Positions 34,005 through 43,177 of a stretch of 64,000 nucleotides of DNA are shown piece after piece. The notes under the pieces are model-generated. The model had not been told where the DNA came from, did no database searches, and was given only the letters and a program-made list of their open reading frames with translations. A program made the translations under genes and the position numbers. Source of the DNA: Marivivens donghaensis (GTDB lineage: Bacteria > Pseudomonadota > Alphaproteobacteria > Rhodobacterales > Rhodobacteraceae). The stretch spans positions 310,001-374,000 of the forward strand of contig NZ_JALNPR010000001.1 in NCBI RefSeq assembly GCF_023541015.1, read 5' to 3'. Each line of letters starts with the position of its first letter. Positions within the stretch are counted from its first letter, which is position 1.

Positions 34005-36187
34005 AAACTCTGCGGGTCGATGTCGATCGACAGGCGGACGTTGTTCGGAACCCGCACCTGCGCCACCCATCGCTGGAGCGCGTTTTGCAGCGGCGCGGTT
34101 TTGTCGGCCTTGACCAGTAAGCGCACACGGTGACGGCCACGGATGCGAGCGATCGGGGCAGGGGCAGGGCCAAAGACTTGCGCCCCGATACGGGTCAGCG
34201 GGTCCGCCCGCCGCGCCAAGCCATTCCCGAGGTCAAACACCTCTTGCATGTCGGGACCAGAGATCACGATGCCAGCCATCCGCCCATAGGGGGGCACGCC
34301 TGCCGCCTTGCGCTCTGCGGCTTCGGCTTTCCAGAATTCTTCTTCGTCGCCCGATAGGATCGCGCGGATCACGTGGTGTTCAGGCTGATAGGTTTGCAGC
34401 AAGGCAATGCCGGGGGTCTCTGCGCGGCCTGCACGCCCCGCAACCTGACGCATCAGTTGGAATGTCCGTTCGGCCGCGCGAAGGTCGGAGCCCTGCAGAC
34501 CCAGATCAGCGTCAATAACGCCCACGAGCGTCAATCGCGGGAAGTTGTGCCCCTTCGCCACCAGTTGCGTACCGATGATGATGTCGGTTTCGCCGCGCCC
34601 GATCTCTTCGATCTTTTCCTTGAGCGCGCGGGCAGAGCCAAAGAGGTCGGACGACAGGACGGCGATTTTCGCGTCGGGGAAAAGCTCGGCCACTTCTTCG
34701 GCCATACGCTCCACACCCGGACCAACGGGGTTCAGTTTGCCTTCGGCCTGACAGTTCGGGCAGACCTCTGGCATGGGTTTGGTTTCGCCGCACTGGTGGC
34801 ACATGAGCCGTTTGAGGAACCGATGTTCCACCATCCGCGCGTCGCAATGATCACAGGCGATCTGATGCCCGCAGGCGCGACAAATGGTGAGCGGCGCGTA
34901 TCCACGGCGGTTAAGAAAGACGAGCGATTGTTCGCCCTTTTCCATACGGCCGATGATGGCAGAGCGCAGGCTGGGTGAAATCCAACGGCCGGAGGGGACA
35001 TCCTCTGCCCGCATGTCGATGGCTTTCATGTCGGGCAGCACCGCGTCGCCAAATCGCGAGGTCAGCGTGATCCGATCATATTTCCCCGCCTCGACATTCG
35101 CCCAGCTTTCGAGGCTTGGCGTGGCAGAGGCCAGAACCACTTGTGCGTTGTTCAGTGACGCCCGCAGGACGGCCATGTCACGGGCGTTGTATAGGACGCC
35201 GTCGTCCTGTTTGTAAGAGGTGTCGTGTTCTTCATCGACGACGATCAGGCCGAGGTCACGATAGGGCAGATAAAGCGCGGACCGTGCGCCGACGACCAGT
35301 TGCGCGTCGCCATTGCCGACCATTTTCCAGCAACGGCGGCGTTCGGTCATGGTGACGCCCGAATGCCATTCCGCAGGTTTCATCCCGAACCGAGCCTCAA
35401 CGCGCGTGATGAATTCAGAGGTCAGTGCAATCTCTGGCAATAGCACCAGCGCCTGTCGCCCAATGCGGAGCGCTTCGGCTACGGCTTCAAGGTAGACCTC
35501 GGTTTTGCCCGATCCTGTCACGCCTTTTAGCAGCGTGGTGCCATAGGCACCTGAGCGCATTTTCGCCCGCAGGGTTTCGGCGGCGGCCGCCTGATCGTCG
35601 CTCAGGTCTTTGGCACCGTAATCTGGGTCGAGTCGCGGGTAGGGCAGGTCGCGGGGGCTGTCCTCTTCGCTCACCGCGCCTTGTTTGACGAGGCCCTTGA
35701 TGACGGAGGACGAGGTGCCTGCCATCTCTGCCAGTTCGGACAGGGTAAAGGCCAAGCCGCCGTAGTCGCGCAGCACCTCTAACACGCGGGTGCGGGCGTC
35801 GGTCATGCGGTCGGGGGCAACGCTTCCCAGACGGTAAACCTTGCGCATGGATGGCGCGTCGCCCAATCCCGGTGCCCGAGTCGCGAGCCGCAGCATCGCG
35901 GACATGGTGGTCAAGGTATAGGCGCCGACCTTGGTCAGGAACTGACGCATCTCTTCGCGCATGGGCGCCACATCGAGCACCCGATTGACGGAACGCGCTT
36001 TGGACAGGTCGAACCCACCGATGCCGTCACCCCAAATCACGCCCAAGACCTTGCGCGGTCCAAGAGGCACCTCAACAAAGGCACCGCGCCAACATCCCCC
36101 CTCGGGTGCTTTGTAGTCCAGCAGACGGTCGAGGGGCTGCGCGGTCAGCACAGATACCAGCTCTCCTTCTGCGTAGAATTCTCTCAC
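33998..36187 (-). CDS. priA: Primosomal protein N' (replication restart helicase PriA)
   Basis: 729 residues. PriA recognises stalled forks and reloads DnaB. It shows the N-terminal DNA-binding domain (FVEVPLGPRKVLGVIWG), Walker A VTGSGKTEVYLEA (about 223), the DEEH box (VVDEEHDTSYKQ), and zinc-binding cysteines in CRACGHQIACDHC and CHQCGETKPMPEVCPNC. The start is GTG 36185-36187, judged by the family N-terminus. It overlaps the TGA of a 5-codon reading frame ATG-AGT-GCG-CTT-ACG (36201-36184), which may couple its translation. Confidence 0.95.
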   Translation of the reverse strand: MREFYAEGELVSVLTAQPLDRLLDYKAPEGGCWRGAFVEVPLGPRKVLGVIWGDGIGGFDLSKARSVNRVLDVAPMREEMRQFLTKVGAYTLTTMSAMLRLATRAPGLGDAPSMRKVYRLGSVAPDRMTDARTRVLEVLRDYGGLAFTLSELAEMAGTSSSVIKGLVKQGAVSEEDSPRDLPYPRLDPDYGAKDLSDDQAAAAETLRAKMRSGAYGTTLLKGVTGSGKTEVYLEAVAEALRIGRQALVLLPEIALTSEFITRVEARFGMKPAEWHSGVTMTERRRCWKMVGNGDAQLVVGARSALYLPYRDLGLIVVDEEHDTSYKQDDGVLYNARDMAVLRASLNNAQVVLASATPSLESWANVEAGKYDRITLTSRFGDAVLPDMKAIDMRAEDVPSGRWISPSLRSAIIGRMEKGEQSLVFLNRRGYAPLTICRACGHQIACDHCDARMVEHRFLKRLMCHQCGETKPMPEVCPNCQAEGKLNPVGPGVERMAEEVAELFPDAKIAVLSSDLFGSARALKEKIEEIGRGETDIIIGTQLVAKGHNFPRLTLVGVIDADLGLQGSDLRAAERTFQLMRQVAGRAGRAETPGIALLQTYQPEHHVIRAILSGDEEEFWKAEAAERKAAGVPPYGRMAGIVISGPDMQEVFDLGNGLARRADPLTRIGAQVFGPAPAPIARIRGRHRVRLLVKADKTAPLQNALQRWVAQVRVPNNVRLSIDIDPQSFY

Positions 36188-36215
36188 GTAAGCGCACTCA
36201 TTTCAGGGTTTCGGT

Positions 36216-36235
36216 TTTACCCTACCTGAGGTAAA
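36216..36235. promoter_or_regulatory. Inverted repeat TTTACC-N8-GGTAAA upstream of tal
   Basis: Perfect 6-bp arms (36216-36221, 36230-36235), 44 bp before the tal start in the 91-bp spacer divergent from priA. Could be an operator; no regulator is identified. Confidence 0.3.
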
Positions 36236-36278
36236 CGCTGACCCGACAAAGGCCAACCCACACTGTGAGGCAAATCCC

Positions 36279-36932
36279 ATGAAATTTTTTGTAGATACTG
36301 CTGACGTGGATGCAATCCGCGAACTTAACGACCTCGGTATGGTTGATGGCGTGACCACCAACCCGTCCCTGATCTTGAAATCGGGCCGTGATATCCTCGA
36401 AGTGACAAAGGAAATCGCTGAACTGGTTGACGGTCCTGTATCGGCTGAAGCTGTATCCATGGACTTTGAGACCATGCTGGCCGAAGGCGAAAAACTGGCG
36501 AAAATAGCAGACAACATCGCGGTTAAGGTTCCGCTGACCTGGGCTGGTCTGCGCGTTTGTAAGGAACTGTCCTCGCGCGGGATCATGGTTAACGTGACGC
36601 TCTGCTTCTCGGTGAATCAAGCGATTCTGGCTGCAAAAGCTGGCGCGACCTTTATCTCGCCGTTCATCGGTCGTCTCGACGATATCAACCTCGACGGCCT
36701 GCAGCTGATCGAAGATATCCGCACCGTTTACGACAACTACGGCTATGAAACTCAGATCCTCGCTGCATCTGTGCGCACCGCGAACCATGTGTCTGAATGT
36801 GCGAAAATCGGCGCTGACGTGATGACCGCTCCGCCGGCTGTGATCAAAGCGATGGCGAACCACGTTCTGACCGACAAAGGCCTCGCACAGTTCGAAGCTG
36901 ACTGGGCAAAGACAGGCCAGAAGATTCTCTAA
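36279..36932 (+). CDS. tal: Transaldolase-like protein (TalC/fructose-6-phosphate aldolase family)
   Basis: 217 residues, the short TalC/FSA type. The Schiff-base lysine lies in [12 protein letters not shown] (about Lys87). [25 protein letters not shown] and [15 protein letters not shown] are family hallmarks. Short members act either as transaldolase of the pentose-phosphate pathway or as fructose-6-phosphate aldolase; sequence alone does not settle which. Codon use is more biased to a preferred set than in neighbours, consistent with high expression. A terminator follows. Confidence 0.92.
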   Translation: MKFFVDTADVDAIRELNDLGMVDGVTTNPSLILKSGRDILEVTKEIAELVDGPVSAEAVSMDFETMLAEGEKLAKIADNIAVKVPLTWAGLRVCKELSSRGIMVNVTLCFSVNQAILAAKAGATFISPFIGRLDDINLDGLQLIEDIRTVYDNYGYETQILAASVRTANHVSECAKIGADVMTAPPAVIKAMANHVLTDKGLAQFEADWAKTGQKIL

Positions 36933-36956
36933 TCTTCACCTTATCCAATCTACATC

Positions 36957-36986
36957 TAGGGGCGGCCTTATCGGCTGCCCCTATTT
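36957..36986 (+). terminator. Intrinsic terminator of tal
   Basis: 11-bp stem with one G-T pair, TAGGGGCGGCC (36957-36967) and GGCTGCCCCTA (36973-36983), loop TTATC, then TTT. Confidence 0.8.
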
Positions 36987-37130
36987 GCGTTAAGTGATGC
37001 CGCTAACCTGTGGCAAAACCTGCACAATCCGCAGTCGCAGTTTTCTGCTGACTTGCGCGATGGGGCGATTTTTTACACAACCTCTCGCAAAAACCTGTTA
37101 GGGTTCGCGCAAAGCAGTATGAGGTCAGTG

Positions 37131-37838
37131 ATGAGCGGTAATCCGGAAATCGATCCGAAAGTGCGGGATTTTATTCTCTCCGATCCTGAGGTCGTTCTCG
37201 AAGATACTGATCTGATGCGCGCGCTCGTCTCTGCGAACGAACAGGCGATGGGCGGCAATATTGTTGATTTGCGCGGCATTGCGATGGCTCGGCTTGAGGC
37301 GCGTCTGGACCGCCTAGAGGACACCCACCGTAGCGTGATCGCCGCCGCCTATGAAAACCTCGCGGGCACCAATCAAATTCATCGCGCCGTGTTGCGCATG
37401 ATGGAACCCGTAAAGTTCGATGCCTTCCTTCAGGACCTCGGCACCGAAGTCGCGGAAATTCTGCGCGTCGATTCCATGCGTCTGGTTCTCGAAAGTGGGG
37501 CCGAGCAGGCGGATGACGCCGTGCGGAGCCTTGGCGATGTTCTCTCAGTGGTGAAGCCCGGATTTATCGCGGACTATATGACCAAGGGCCGTAATGCCCC
37601 GTTGCGTCAGGTGCTTTTGCGTCAGGTGCAGCCAGAGGAAAACAGCCTCTACGGTGACAAAGCGGATTACATCCGGTCCGAGGCGTGTCTACGTCTCGAC
37701 TTTGGTCCGGGGCGTTTGCCGGGGATGTTGGCGATGGGGGCAGAGGACCCGCATCAGTTTTCACCGCAGCAGGGTACGGATCTTCTTGGGTTCTTTGGCT
37801 CTGTCTTTGAACGCGCCATGCGGCGCTGGCTTGAGTGA
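37131..37838 (+). CDS. DUF484 family protein
   Basis: 235 residues from ATG 37131 with GAGGT upstream (37121-37125); an ATG at 37119 is possible. The N-terminal helix VRDFILSDPEVVLEDTDLMRAL and a coiled segment precede a GAF-like domain, the DUF484 arrangement. Function unknown. It is coupled to xerC (GTGA overlap), as in many proteobacteria, which hints at a role in chromosome segregation or recombinase control. Confidence 0.88.
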   Translation: MSGNPEIDPKVRDFILSDPEVVLEDTDLMRALVSANEQAMGGNIVDLRGIAMARLEARLDRLEDTHRSVIAAAYENLAGTNQIHRAVLRMMEPVKFDAFLQDLGTEVAEILRVDSMRLVLESGAEQADDAVRSLGDVLSVVKPGFIADYMTKGRNAPLRQVLLRQVQPEENSLYGDKADYIRSEACLRLDFGPGRLPGMLAMGAEDPHQFSPQQGTDLLGFFGSVFERAMRRWLE

Positions 37839-38767
37839 TCTCTCCTGCACTCACCGATGCGCTCGCCCGTTGGCTTGACCATGCGCGGGCGGTCGATGGT
37901 GTGGCCGAAAACACGATAAAGGCCTATCAAACAGACGTTCTCGCATTTCTTGGGTTCTTGCAAAATCACCACGGTGAACAGCAGGGCACGGTAGCGCTGT
38001 CGCGACTGACCATTTCGGACATGCGGTCATGGATGGCGCATGAACGCGGTCGTGGTGTTGCGGCGCGGTCGCTCGCGCGGATGCTTTCGGCGGTCAAATC
38101 CTTTGTGAAATGGATGGCAGAGCGAGAGGGGTTCGACCCCTCAGCGGTCCTCATGACCCGCGCCCCGAAATTCCAGAAAAAGCTACCCCGCCCACTGGCC
38201 GAAGACGCTGCCAAAGCGATGATCGACACGGTGGAACTGCAAGCCCGCGAACCTTGGGTCGCAGCCCGAGATGCGGCGGTCGTGACGTTGCTCTATGGCT
38301 GTGGTCTGCGGATATCAGAGGCGTTGGGCCTCAAGGGCCGCGACTATCCTTTGCCCAACGTTCTGAGGATCGTCGGCAAGGGCGGCAAAGAGCGTATCGT
38401 GCCCGTGATCGACGCCGCCCGTGATGCGGTGGCTGCCTATGTGCGGGACTGTCCGCATCAGATCGACCCTGACACGCCGCTGTTTCGGGGTGTGCGCGGC
38501 GGGCAACTGTCGCCCGTGATGATCCAAAAGGTGATGGCGCAGGCACGTATGCAGCTGGGCCTGCCTGCCACGGCGACCCCACATGCGCTGCGCCATTCTT
38601 TTGCCACGCATTTGTTGAACGCGGGTGGGGACTTGCGGGCCATTCAAGAATTGCTGGGTCATGCCTCGCTCAATACGACGCAGATGTATACGGCTGTCGA
38701 TACCGCCCGCCTGATGGAGGTCTATCGATCAGCGCACCCCCGCGCAGGTGCGGGATCGCGCGACTGA
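37835..38767 (+). CDS. xerC: Tyrosine recombinase XerC
   Basis: 310 residues from GTG 37835, which overlaps the previous TGA. With XerD it resolves chromosome dimers at dif during division. All catalytic residues are visible: Arg159 (LRISEA), Lys182 (GKGGKER), His250 and Arg253 (PHALRHSFATHL), His276 (LLGHASLNTTQMY) and Tyr285. The linkage to DUF484 and the lack of mobile-element genes mark it as the housekeeping XerC. Confidence 0.94.
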   Translation: MISPALTDALARWLDHARAVDGVAENTIKAYQTDVLAFLGFLQNHHGEQQGTVALSRLTISDMRSWMAHERGRGVAARSLARMLSAVKSFVKWMAEREGFDPSAVLMTRAPKFQKKLPRPLAEDAAKAMIDTVELQAREPWVAARDAAVVTLLYGCGLRISEALGLKGRDYPLPNVLRIVGKGGKERIVPVIDAARDAVAAYVRDCPHQIDPDTPLFRGVRGGQLSPVMIQKVMAQARMQLGLPATATPHALRHSFATHLLNAGGDLRAIQELLGHASLNTTQMYTAVDTARLMEVYRSAHPRAGAGSRD

Positions 38768-38806
38768 ACCCTTGCCCCTAGGGTTGCTTTCGGTCATTTA
38801 GCCCCA

Positions 38807-39505
38807 ATGACACTTTCACACAAAGCCCTCGGCGTTCACCTTCTCACCGCAACTGGCGCAGTTTTTGCGATGCTCGCGATGCTCGCTGCCGTCGATGGCA
38901 ATTGGAGCTTGATGTTCCTATGGCTGGTCGTCGCGTTCTTTGTGGATGGGATCGATGGGCCGTTGGCGCGGAAATACGACGTCAAAACCAATAGCCCGAT
39001 CTATGACGGCGTGCTGTTGGACCTGATCATCGATTACCTGACCTACGTCTTTGTGCCCGCCTACGCGCTGTTCAAACATCCAGAGATGTTGCCGGGGTGG
39101 ACGGGCTGGGTGGCGATCATGGTGATCACCTTTACCTCGGCGCTGTATTTCGCGGACACCCGCATGAAAACAAAGGACTATTCGTTCTCTGGTTTCCCGG
39201 GGTGCTGGAACATGCTGGTGCTGGTCGTTTTTGCGATCCGCCCTGATTATTGGGTGATCCTCGGCCTCGTAGTTGTGCTGTCGATCGCGATGTTCCTGCC
39301 GATCAAATTCGTTCACCCGACGCGCACCGCGCGCTGGCGGCTGGTCACGCTGCCGATGGCGCTGGCATGGACAGGGTTTGCGGGATGGGCCGCTTGGGTC
39401 GATTTCCATCCCGAAAGCTGGGCGCATTACGGGTTGGTGATCACCTCGGTTTACCTGATCGCAGCAGGCGCCATGCAGCAGGTCGTTTACGGCAAAGACG
39501 GTTAA
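38807..39505 (+). CDS. pcs: Phosphatidylcholine synthase
   Basis: 232 residues, about eight membrane helices. Pcs condenses choline with CDP-diacylglycerol to phosphatidylcholine, a route largely confined to alphaproteobacteria and some symbionts or pathogens. The CDP-alcohol phosphotransferase motif is seen as FVDGIDGPLARK ... YDGVLLDLIID (about 46-77), the variant typical of Pcs. Length fits. The stop makes a TTAA with the stop of the convergent acetyltransferase. Confidence 0.92.
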   Translation: MTLSHKALGVHLLTATGAVFAMLAMLAAVDGNWSLMFLWLVVAFFVDGIDGPLARKYDVKTNSPIYDGVLLDLIIDYLTYVFVPAYALFKHPEMLPGWTGWVAIMVITFTSALYFADTRMKTKDYSFSGFPGCWNMLVLVVFAIRPDYWVILGLVVVLSIAMFLPIKFVHPTRTARWRLVTLPMALAWTGFAGWAAWVDFHPESWAHYGLVITSVYLIAAGAMQQVVYGKDG

Positions 39506-39918
39506 AGCGGTTTTGTCATAAGGCGGTGCGGGATACCTGCATCGTCAAACTCTGGCCCCTCAGCGGTAAAGCCCAGCTTTTCATAAAACGGAATGGCGCT
39601 GACCTGCGCATCTAGGCGGGCTTCGGTGAAGCCTTTGTCGCGGGCGTGATCGAGCAGGACCTCCATCACTCGTTTGCCCAAGCCCGTCCCACGCGCTTCT
39701 TTCATCACTGCAACGCGCTGCACCTTGGCATACCCACGGTCGAGCAGGCGTGCGGTCGCCATAGGCACCCCGTCCAACCGTGCGAGGAAGTGGGTGCATT
39801 GGTCCTCTAGATCATCCAGTTCCAGCTCTGGCGGCACGTTCTGTTCGCCCACAAAAACGGTGGTGCGAATGTCATAGCAGGCCTGACGGTCTGCGGCTGT
39901 GGTGACGATCGTGATCAT
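39502..39918 (-). CDS. GNAT family N-acetyltransferase (YjcF/ElaA-like)
   Basis: 138 residues. The acetyl-CoA loop is EARGTGLGKRVMEVL (about 75-90), preceded by VQRVAVMKE. The N-terminal CYDIRTTVFVGEQNVPPELE resembles YjcF/ElaA-type enzymes. Substrate unknown. It lies 45 nt downstream of ileS beyond a terminator hairpin, so expression may depend on read-through; the ribosome site is GGGGAA. Confidence 0.88.
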   Translation of the reverse strand: MITIVTTAADRQACYDIRTTVFVGEQNVPPELELDDLEDQCTHFLARLDGVPMATARLLDRGYAKVQRVAVMKEARGTGLGKRVMEVLLDHARDKGFTEARLDAQVSAIPFYEKLGFTAEGPEFDDAGIPHRLMTKPL

Positions 39919-39934
39919 ATGGTTCCCCGTTGTG

Positions 39935-39957
39935 AAAAGGGCGCCCGAAGGCGCCCC
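39935..39957 (-). terminator. Intrinsic terminator of ileS
   Basis: 7-bp stem GGGCGCC/GGCGCCC (39939-39945 and 39950-39956) with a stable TTCG tetraloop in the minus direction, followed by TTTT (plus-strand A run 39935-39938). Confidence 0.85.
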
Positions 39958-39963
39958 GATCTA

Positions 39964-42861
39964 TTAGCCCAGTGCCGCGTCACAGCGTCCGCAGACGCCC
40001 GCGTGGCTGTGGGTGCCAACGTCTGGAAGGATTTTCCAGCAGCGTTCACATTTCTCACCGTCTGCCTTTTCAAAGACGACGGCCACGCCCTCAACTTCGC
40101 CCATGCGGAAGGCTTCAGCAGGGGCAGGGTCGTTTGTAAGCATAACGCCAGAGGTGATGCAGAGGTCGTCAAACGCAACGGTTTTCAGCGCCTCAAGCAC
40201 GTCCTTGTCGTCAACGTGGACGACAGGCGCGGCCTCAAGGCTTGCACCGATGACCTTATCGCGGCGCTGGATTTCCAGTGCAGCGGTCACGACGCGGCGC
40301 ACCTTGCGGATGCCTGCCCATTTCGCGGCCAAGGCTTCGTCTTTCCACGCTGCGGGTGTTTCTGGGATATCGACCAGATGCACTGATGCGCCGTCCTCTT
40401 TGTGACGCTCCAGCCAGACCTCTTCCATCGTGAAGACGAGGATCGGGGCCAGCCATGTGGTCAGACGGTTGAACAGGATGTCGAGAACCGTGCGCGATGC
40501 GCGGCGGTTCAGGGTATCGCCGTCACAGTAGAGCGCATCCTTGCGGATGTCGAAGTAGTAGGCCGACAGGTCCACGGTCGCAAAGTTAAAGAGCGCTTGG
40601 AATACGCCTTGGAAATCGTATTCAGCATAGCCCTTGCGAACGACTTCATCCAACTCCGCCAGACGATGCAGAACCCAGCGTTCCAGTTCTGGCATGTCTT
40701 GCGGATCAACACGGTCGGCCTCGGTGAAGTCGTTAAGCGACCCCAGCATAAAGCGCATGGTGTTGCGCAGACGACGGTAGCTGTCGGCCACGCCTTTGAT
40801 GATCTTATCGCCGATGCGCAGGTCAGCGGTGTAATCGGACTGTGCCACCCACAGACGCAGGATGTCTGCGCCGTATTCGTTGCAAACGTCTTCGGGGGCG
40901 ACGGTGTTGCCGATGGATTTGGACATCTTCATGCCTTTTTCATCCAGCGTAAAGCCGTGGGTCAGAACGCCCTTATAGGGGGCGCGACCTTTGGTGCCGC
41001 AGGCCTGAAGCATGGACGAATGGAACCAACCGCGGTGTTGGTCGGTGCCTTCGAGGTATAGGTCCGCAATGCCGTCCGCGGTGCCATCTTCACGGTCGCG
41101 CAGAACGAATGCGTGGGTCGAACCAGAGTCGAACCAAACGTCGAGCACGTCAAAGACCTGTTCGTAGTCGTCAGGGTTCGCATCGTTGCCGAACACGCGC
41201 TCTTTGAAGCCGTCGACATACCAAACGTCGGCGCCACCCACTTCGAACTCCTCAGCGATACGGGCGTTGATCGCCGCGTTGCGCAAGAGGAAATCATCTG
41301 CGGTCGGCAGGGTGTCTTTCTTCACAAAGCAGGTCAGCGGAACGCCCCACGCGCGTTGACGCGAGAGAACCCAGTCAGGGCGCGCTTCGATCATCGAATA
41401 GAGGCGGTTACGGCCCGTTTGTGGGGTCCATTTCACCAGCTGGTCGATCGAGGTCAGCGCGCGTTCGCGGATGGTTTTGCCATAGGTGTCCTGCCCGTCG
41501 TTCACGTCCTTATCGATGGCTGCGAACCACTGCGGCGTGTTGCGGTAGATAACAGGAGCCTTCGACCGCCACGAATGCGGGTAGGAGTGCTTCATCTTGG
41601 CCTTACCAAAGAGCGCGCCCGTGTAGGCCATCTGTTTGATGTTCGCGACGTTTGCGGGACCCTCTTTGCCATCGGGCAGGATCACATGCATGCCTGCAAA
41701 GATCGGCAGGTCAGCGCGGTAAGAGGAATCCTCGGTCACGTTGTAGGTCATCGGCAGGCCGAATTTCAGGCCGAGCTGATAGTCGTCGTCACCGTGCGAC
41801 GGCGCGGTGTGAACAAAGCCCGTACCAGCCTCTTCGGTCACGTGATCGCCCGGCAGCATCGGAACGTCATAGTCCCATTCGCCGTTGCCGTCCTCAACGC
41901 CACGGTAGGGGTGCGCGAGGATCATGCCTTCGAGGGCATCAGCAGCGACATCACCGACTTTTTCAAACGCAGTGACGCGAACGCCCTGCATCACGCTTTC
42001 GGCCAGCGAATTGGCGAGGAGAACAACCTCGCCAACGGTCGCGGCAGAGTGTTCGTGAACTTCGGTCACTTTATAGAGGCCGTATTCGATGGTTGGGCCA
42101 TAAGCGACAGCGCGGTTCTGCGGGATGGTCCACGGGGTGGTGGTCCAGATCACGACTGTAAAGTCGTCGCTGGATACTTTTTCGCCACCCACGACAGGCT
42201 TAAACCGCACCCAAACCTGATGGCTGGTGTGGTCGTGGTATTCGACCTCAGCCTCTGCCAGCGCGGTTTTCTCAACAGGCGACCACATCACAGGCTTAGA
42301 GCCCTGATAGAGCGTGCCGTTCATCAGGAGCTTCATGAATTCTTCGGCGATCACACGTTCCGCGTGGAAGTTCATCGTCAAATAGGGATCAGCCCAGTTG
42401 CCTGTGATGCCCAGACGTTTGAACTCTTCACGCTGGATGTCGATCCAACCTTCGGCGAACTTGCGGCATTCCTGACGGAAGTCGACAACGTTCACTTCGT
42501 CTTTGTTCTTGCCCTCAGCGCGGTATTTTTCTTCGATCTTCCATTCGATCGGCAGGCCGTGACAATCCCAACCCGGAACATAACGCGCATCTTTGCCCAG
42601 CATCTGCTGCGAACGCACGATAAAGTCCTTGAGGATCTTGTTCAGCGCGTGACCGATGTGCAGGTGGCCGTTCGCATAGGGAGGGCCATCGTGCAGGATG
42701 AACGGCGTGCGATCAGATTTTTCACGAAGGCGATCGTAGATGCCGATCTCGGCCCAACGGGCAAGCCATTCAGGCTCGCGCTGCGGCAGGCCTGCACGCA
42801 TCGGGAATTCAGTTTCTGGCAGGTTTAGGGTGTCTTTGTAGTCAGGTGTGTCGGCGCACAT
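39964..42861 (-). CDS. ileS: Isoleucyl-tRNA synthetase
   Basis: 965-residue class I synthetase. The HIGH motif is in PYANGHLHIGHALNKI (61-76), KMSKS in GMKMSKSIGN (about 643). The CP1 editing domain shows TTTPWTIPQNRA. A C-terminal zinc finger CERCW...CGRCDAALG marks the bacterial type I enzyme. Single-gene transcription unit with a structured leader and a terminator. Confidence 0.97.
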   Translation of the reverse strand: MCADTPDYKDTLNLPETEFPMRAGLPQREPEWLARWAEIGIYDRLREKSDRTPFILHDGPPYANGHLHIGHALNKILKDFIVRSQQMLGKDARYVPGWDCHGLPIEWKIEEKYRAEGKNKDEVNVVDFRQECRKFAEGWIDIQREEFKRLGITGNWADPYLTMNFHAERVIAEEFMKLLMNGTLYQGSKPVMWSPVEKTALAEAEVEYHDHTSHQVWVRFKPVVGGEKVSSDDFTVVIWTTTPWTIPQNRAVAYGPTIEYGLYKVTEVHEHSAATVGEVVLLANSLAESVMQGVRVTAFEKVGDVAADALEGMILAHPYRGVEDGNGEWDYDVPMLPGDHVTEEAGTGFVHTAPSHGDDDYQLGLKFGLPMTYNVTEDSSYRADLPIFAGMHVILPDGKEGPANVANIKQMAYTGALFGKAKMKHSYPHSWRSKAPVIYRNTPQWFAAIDKDVNDGQDTYGKTIRERALTSIDQLVKWTPQTGRNRLYSMIEARPDWVLSRQRAWGVPLTCFVKKDTLPTADDFLLRNAAINARIAEEFEVGGADVWYVDGFKERVFGNDANPDDYEQVFDVLDVWFDSGSTHAFVLRDREDGTADGIADLYLEGTDQHRGWFHSSMLQACGTKGRAPYKGVLTHGFTLDEKGMKMSKSIGNTVAPEDVCNEYGADILRLWVAQSDYTADLRIGDKIIKGVADSYRRLRNTMRFMLGSLNDFTEADRVDPQDMPELERWVLHRLAELDEVVRKGYAEYDFQGVFQALFNFATVDLSAYYFDIRKDALYCDGDTLNRRASRTVLDILFNRLTTWLAPILVFTMEEVWLERHKEDGASVHLVDIPETPAAWKDEALAAKWAGIRKVRRVVTAALEIQRRDKVIGASLEAAPVVHVDDKDVLEALKTVAFDDLCITSGVMLTNDPAPAEAFRMGEVEGVAVVFEKADGEKCERCWKILPDVGTHSHAGVCGRCDAALG

Positions 42862-43177
42862 GGTGGCGTCCTTTTCACGAAAATTCGGTCAGGATGGGTA
42901 GGATCGGTGCGAAGTCTCAGACACCTTAGCCCGGCCGCTCTGGTTTCAGAGAGCCGGGTTCGTAATTCGAATAATGATCGGGTTACGTGCCTTCATGGGC
43001 GGCTTATAGGACGGGCGGGAATTGGCGTAAAGTCTATGTGGCCACCTGACTAAAATTGCCGCATCTTGTTCTTTGTCAATGAAGGCTCAGAGTGGCTTTG
43101 CTAGAGTTAATCATGTGGTCGGTTGTGCGTTGGGACTGATCACCGATTGGGGGTTTCCGACGTCGAAAGGACGGGCC
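42862..43177. other. ileS/hemoglobin divergent intergenic region
   Basis: 316 bp without a gene. On the ileS side it contains a GC hairpin (42930-42958, CCCGGC paired with GCCGGG plus an inner CTCT/AGAG) about 70 nt before the start codon, perhaps a leader structure. I see no T-box features. On the hemoglobin side it contains an FNR-like box. Confidence 0.4.
43066..43079. promoter_or_regulatory. FNR/NnrR-like box upstream of the truncated hemoglobin gene
   Basis: TTGTTCTTTGTCAA, two differences from the Crp/Fnr-family consensus TTGAT-N4-ATCAA and conserving TTG-N8-CAA. It is centred about 105 bp before the hemoglobin start codon. Such sites respond to low oxygen (FnrL) or nitric oxide (NnrR/DnrD), fitting a hemoglobin gene. 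Confidence 0.45.

Noticed and set aside
37835-38767. Tyrosine recombinase as a sign of an integrated element
   Set aside because: Coupled to DUF484 and surrounded by core genes. No att-like repeats, tRNA target or phage genes. It is housekeeping XerC.
41113-42828. 571-codon open frame antisense to ileS
   Set aside because: A by-product of codon bias opposite a clear ileS gene. It has no start context and its translation shows no protein family.
42862-42960. T-box riboswitch upstream of ileS
   Set aside because: The leader hairpin lacks the conserved T-box sequence and terminator/antiterminator pair, and T-boxes are not expected in alphaproteobacteria.
42949-42975. tRNA T-arm-like GTTCGTAATTCGAAT
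   Set aside because: No acceptor stem, D-arm or anticodon arm can be formed around it.
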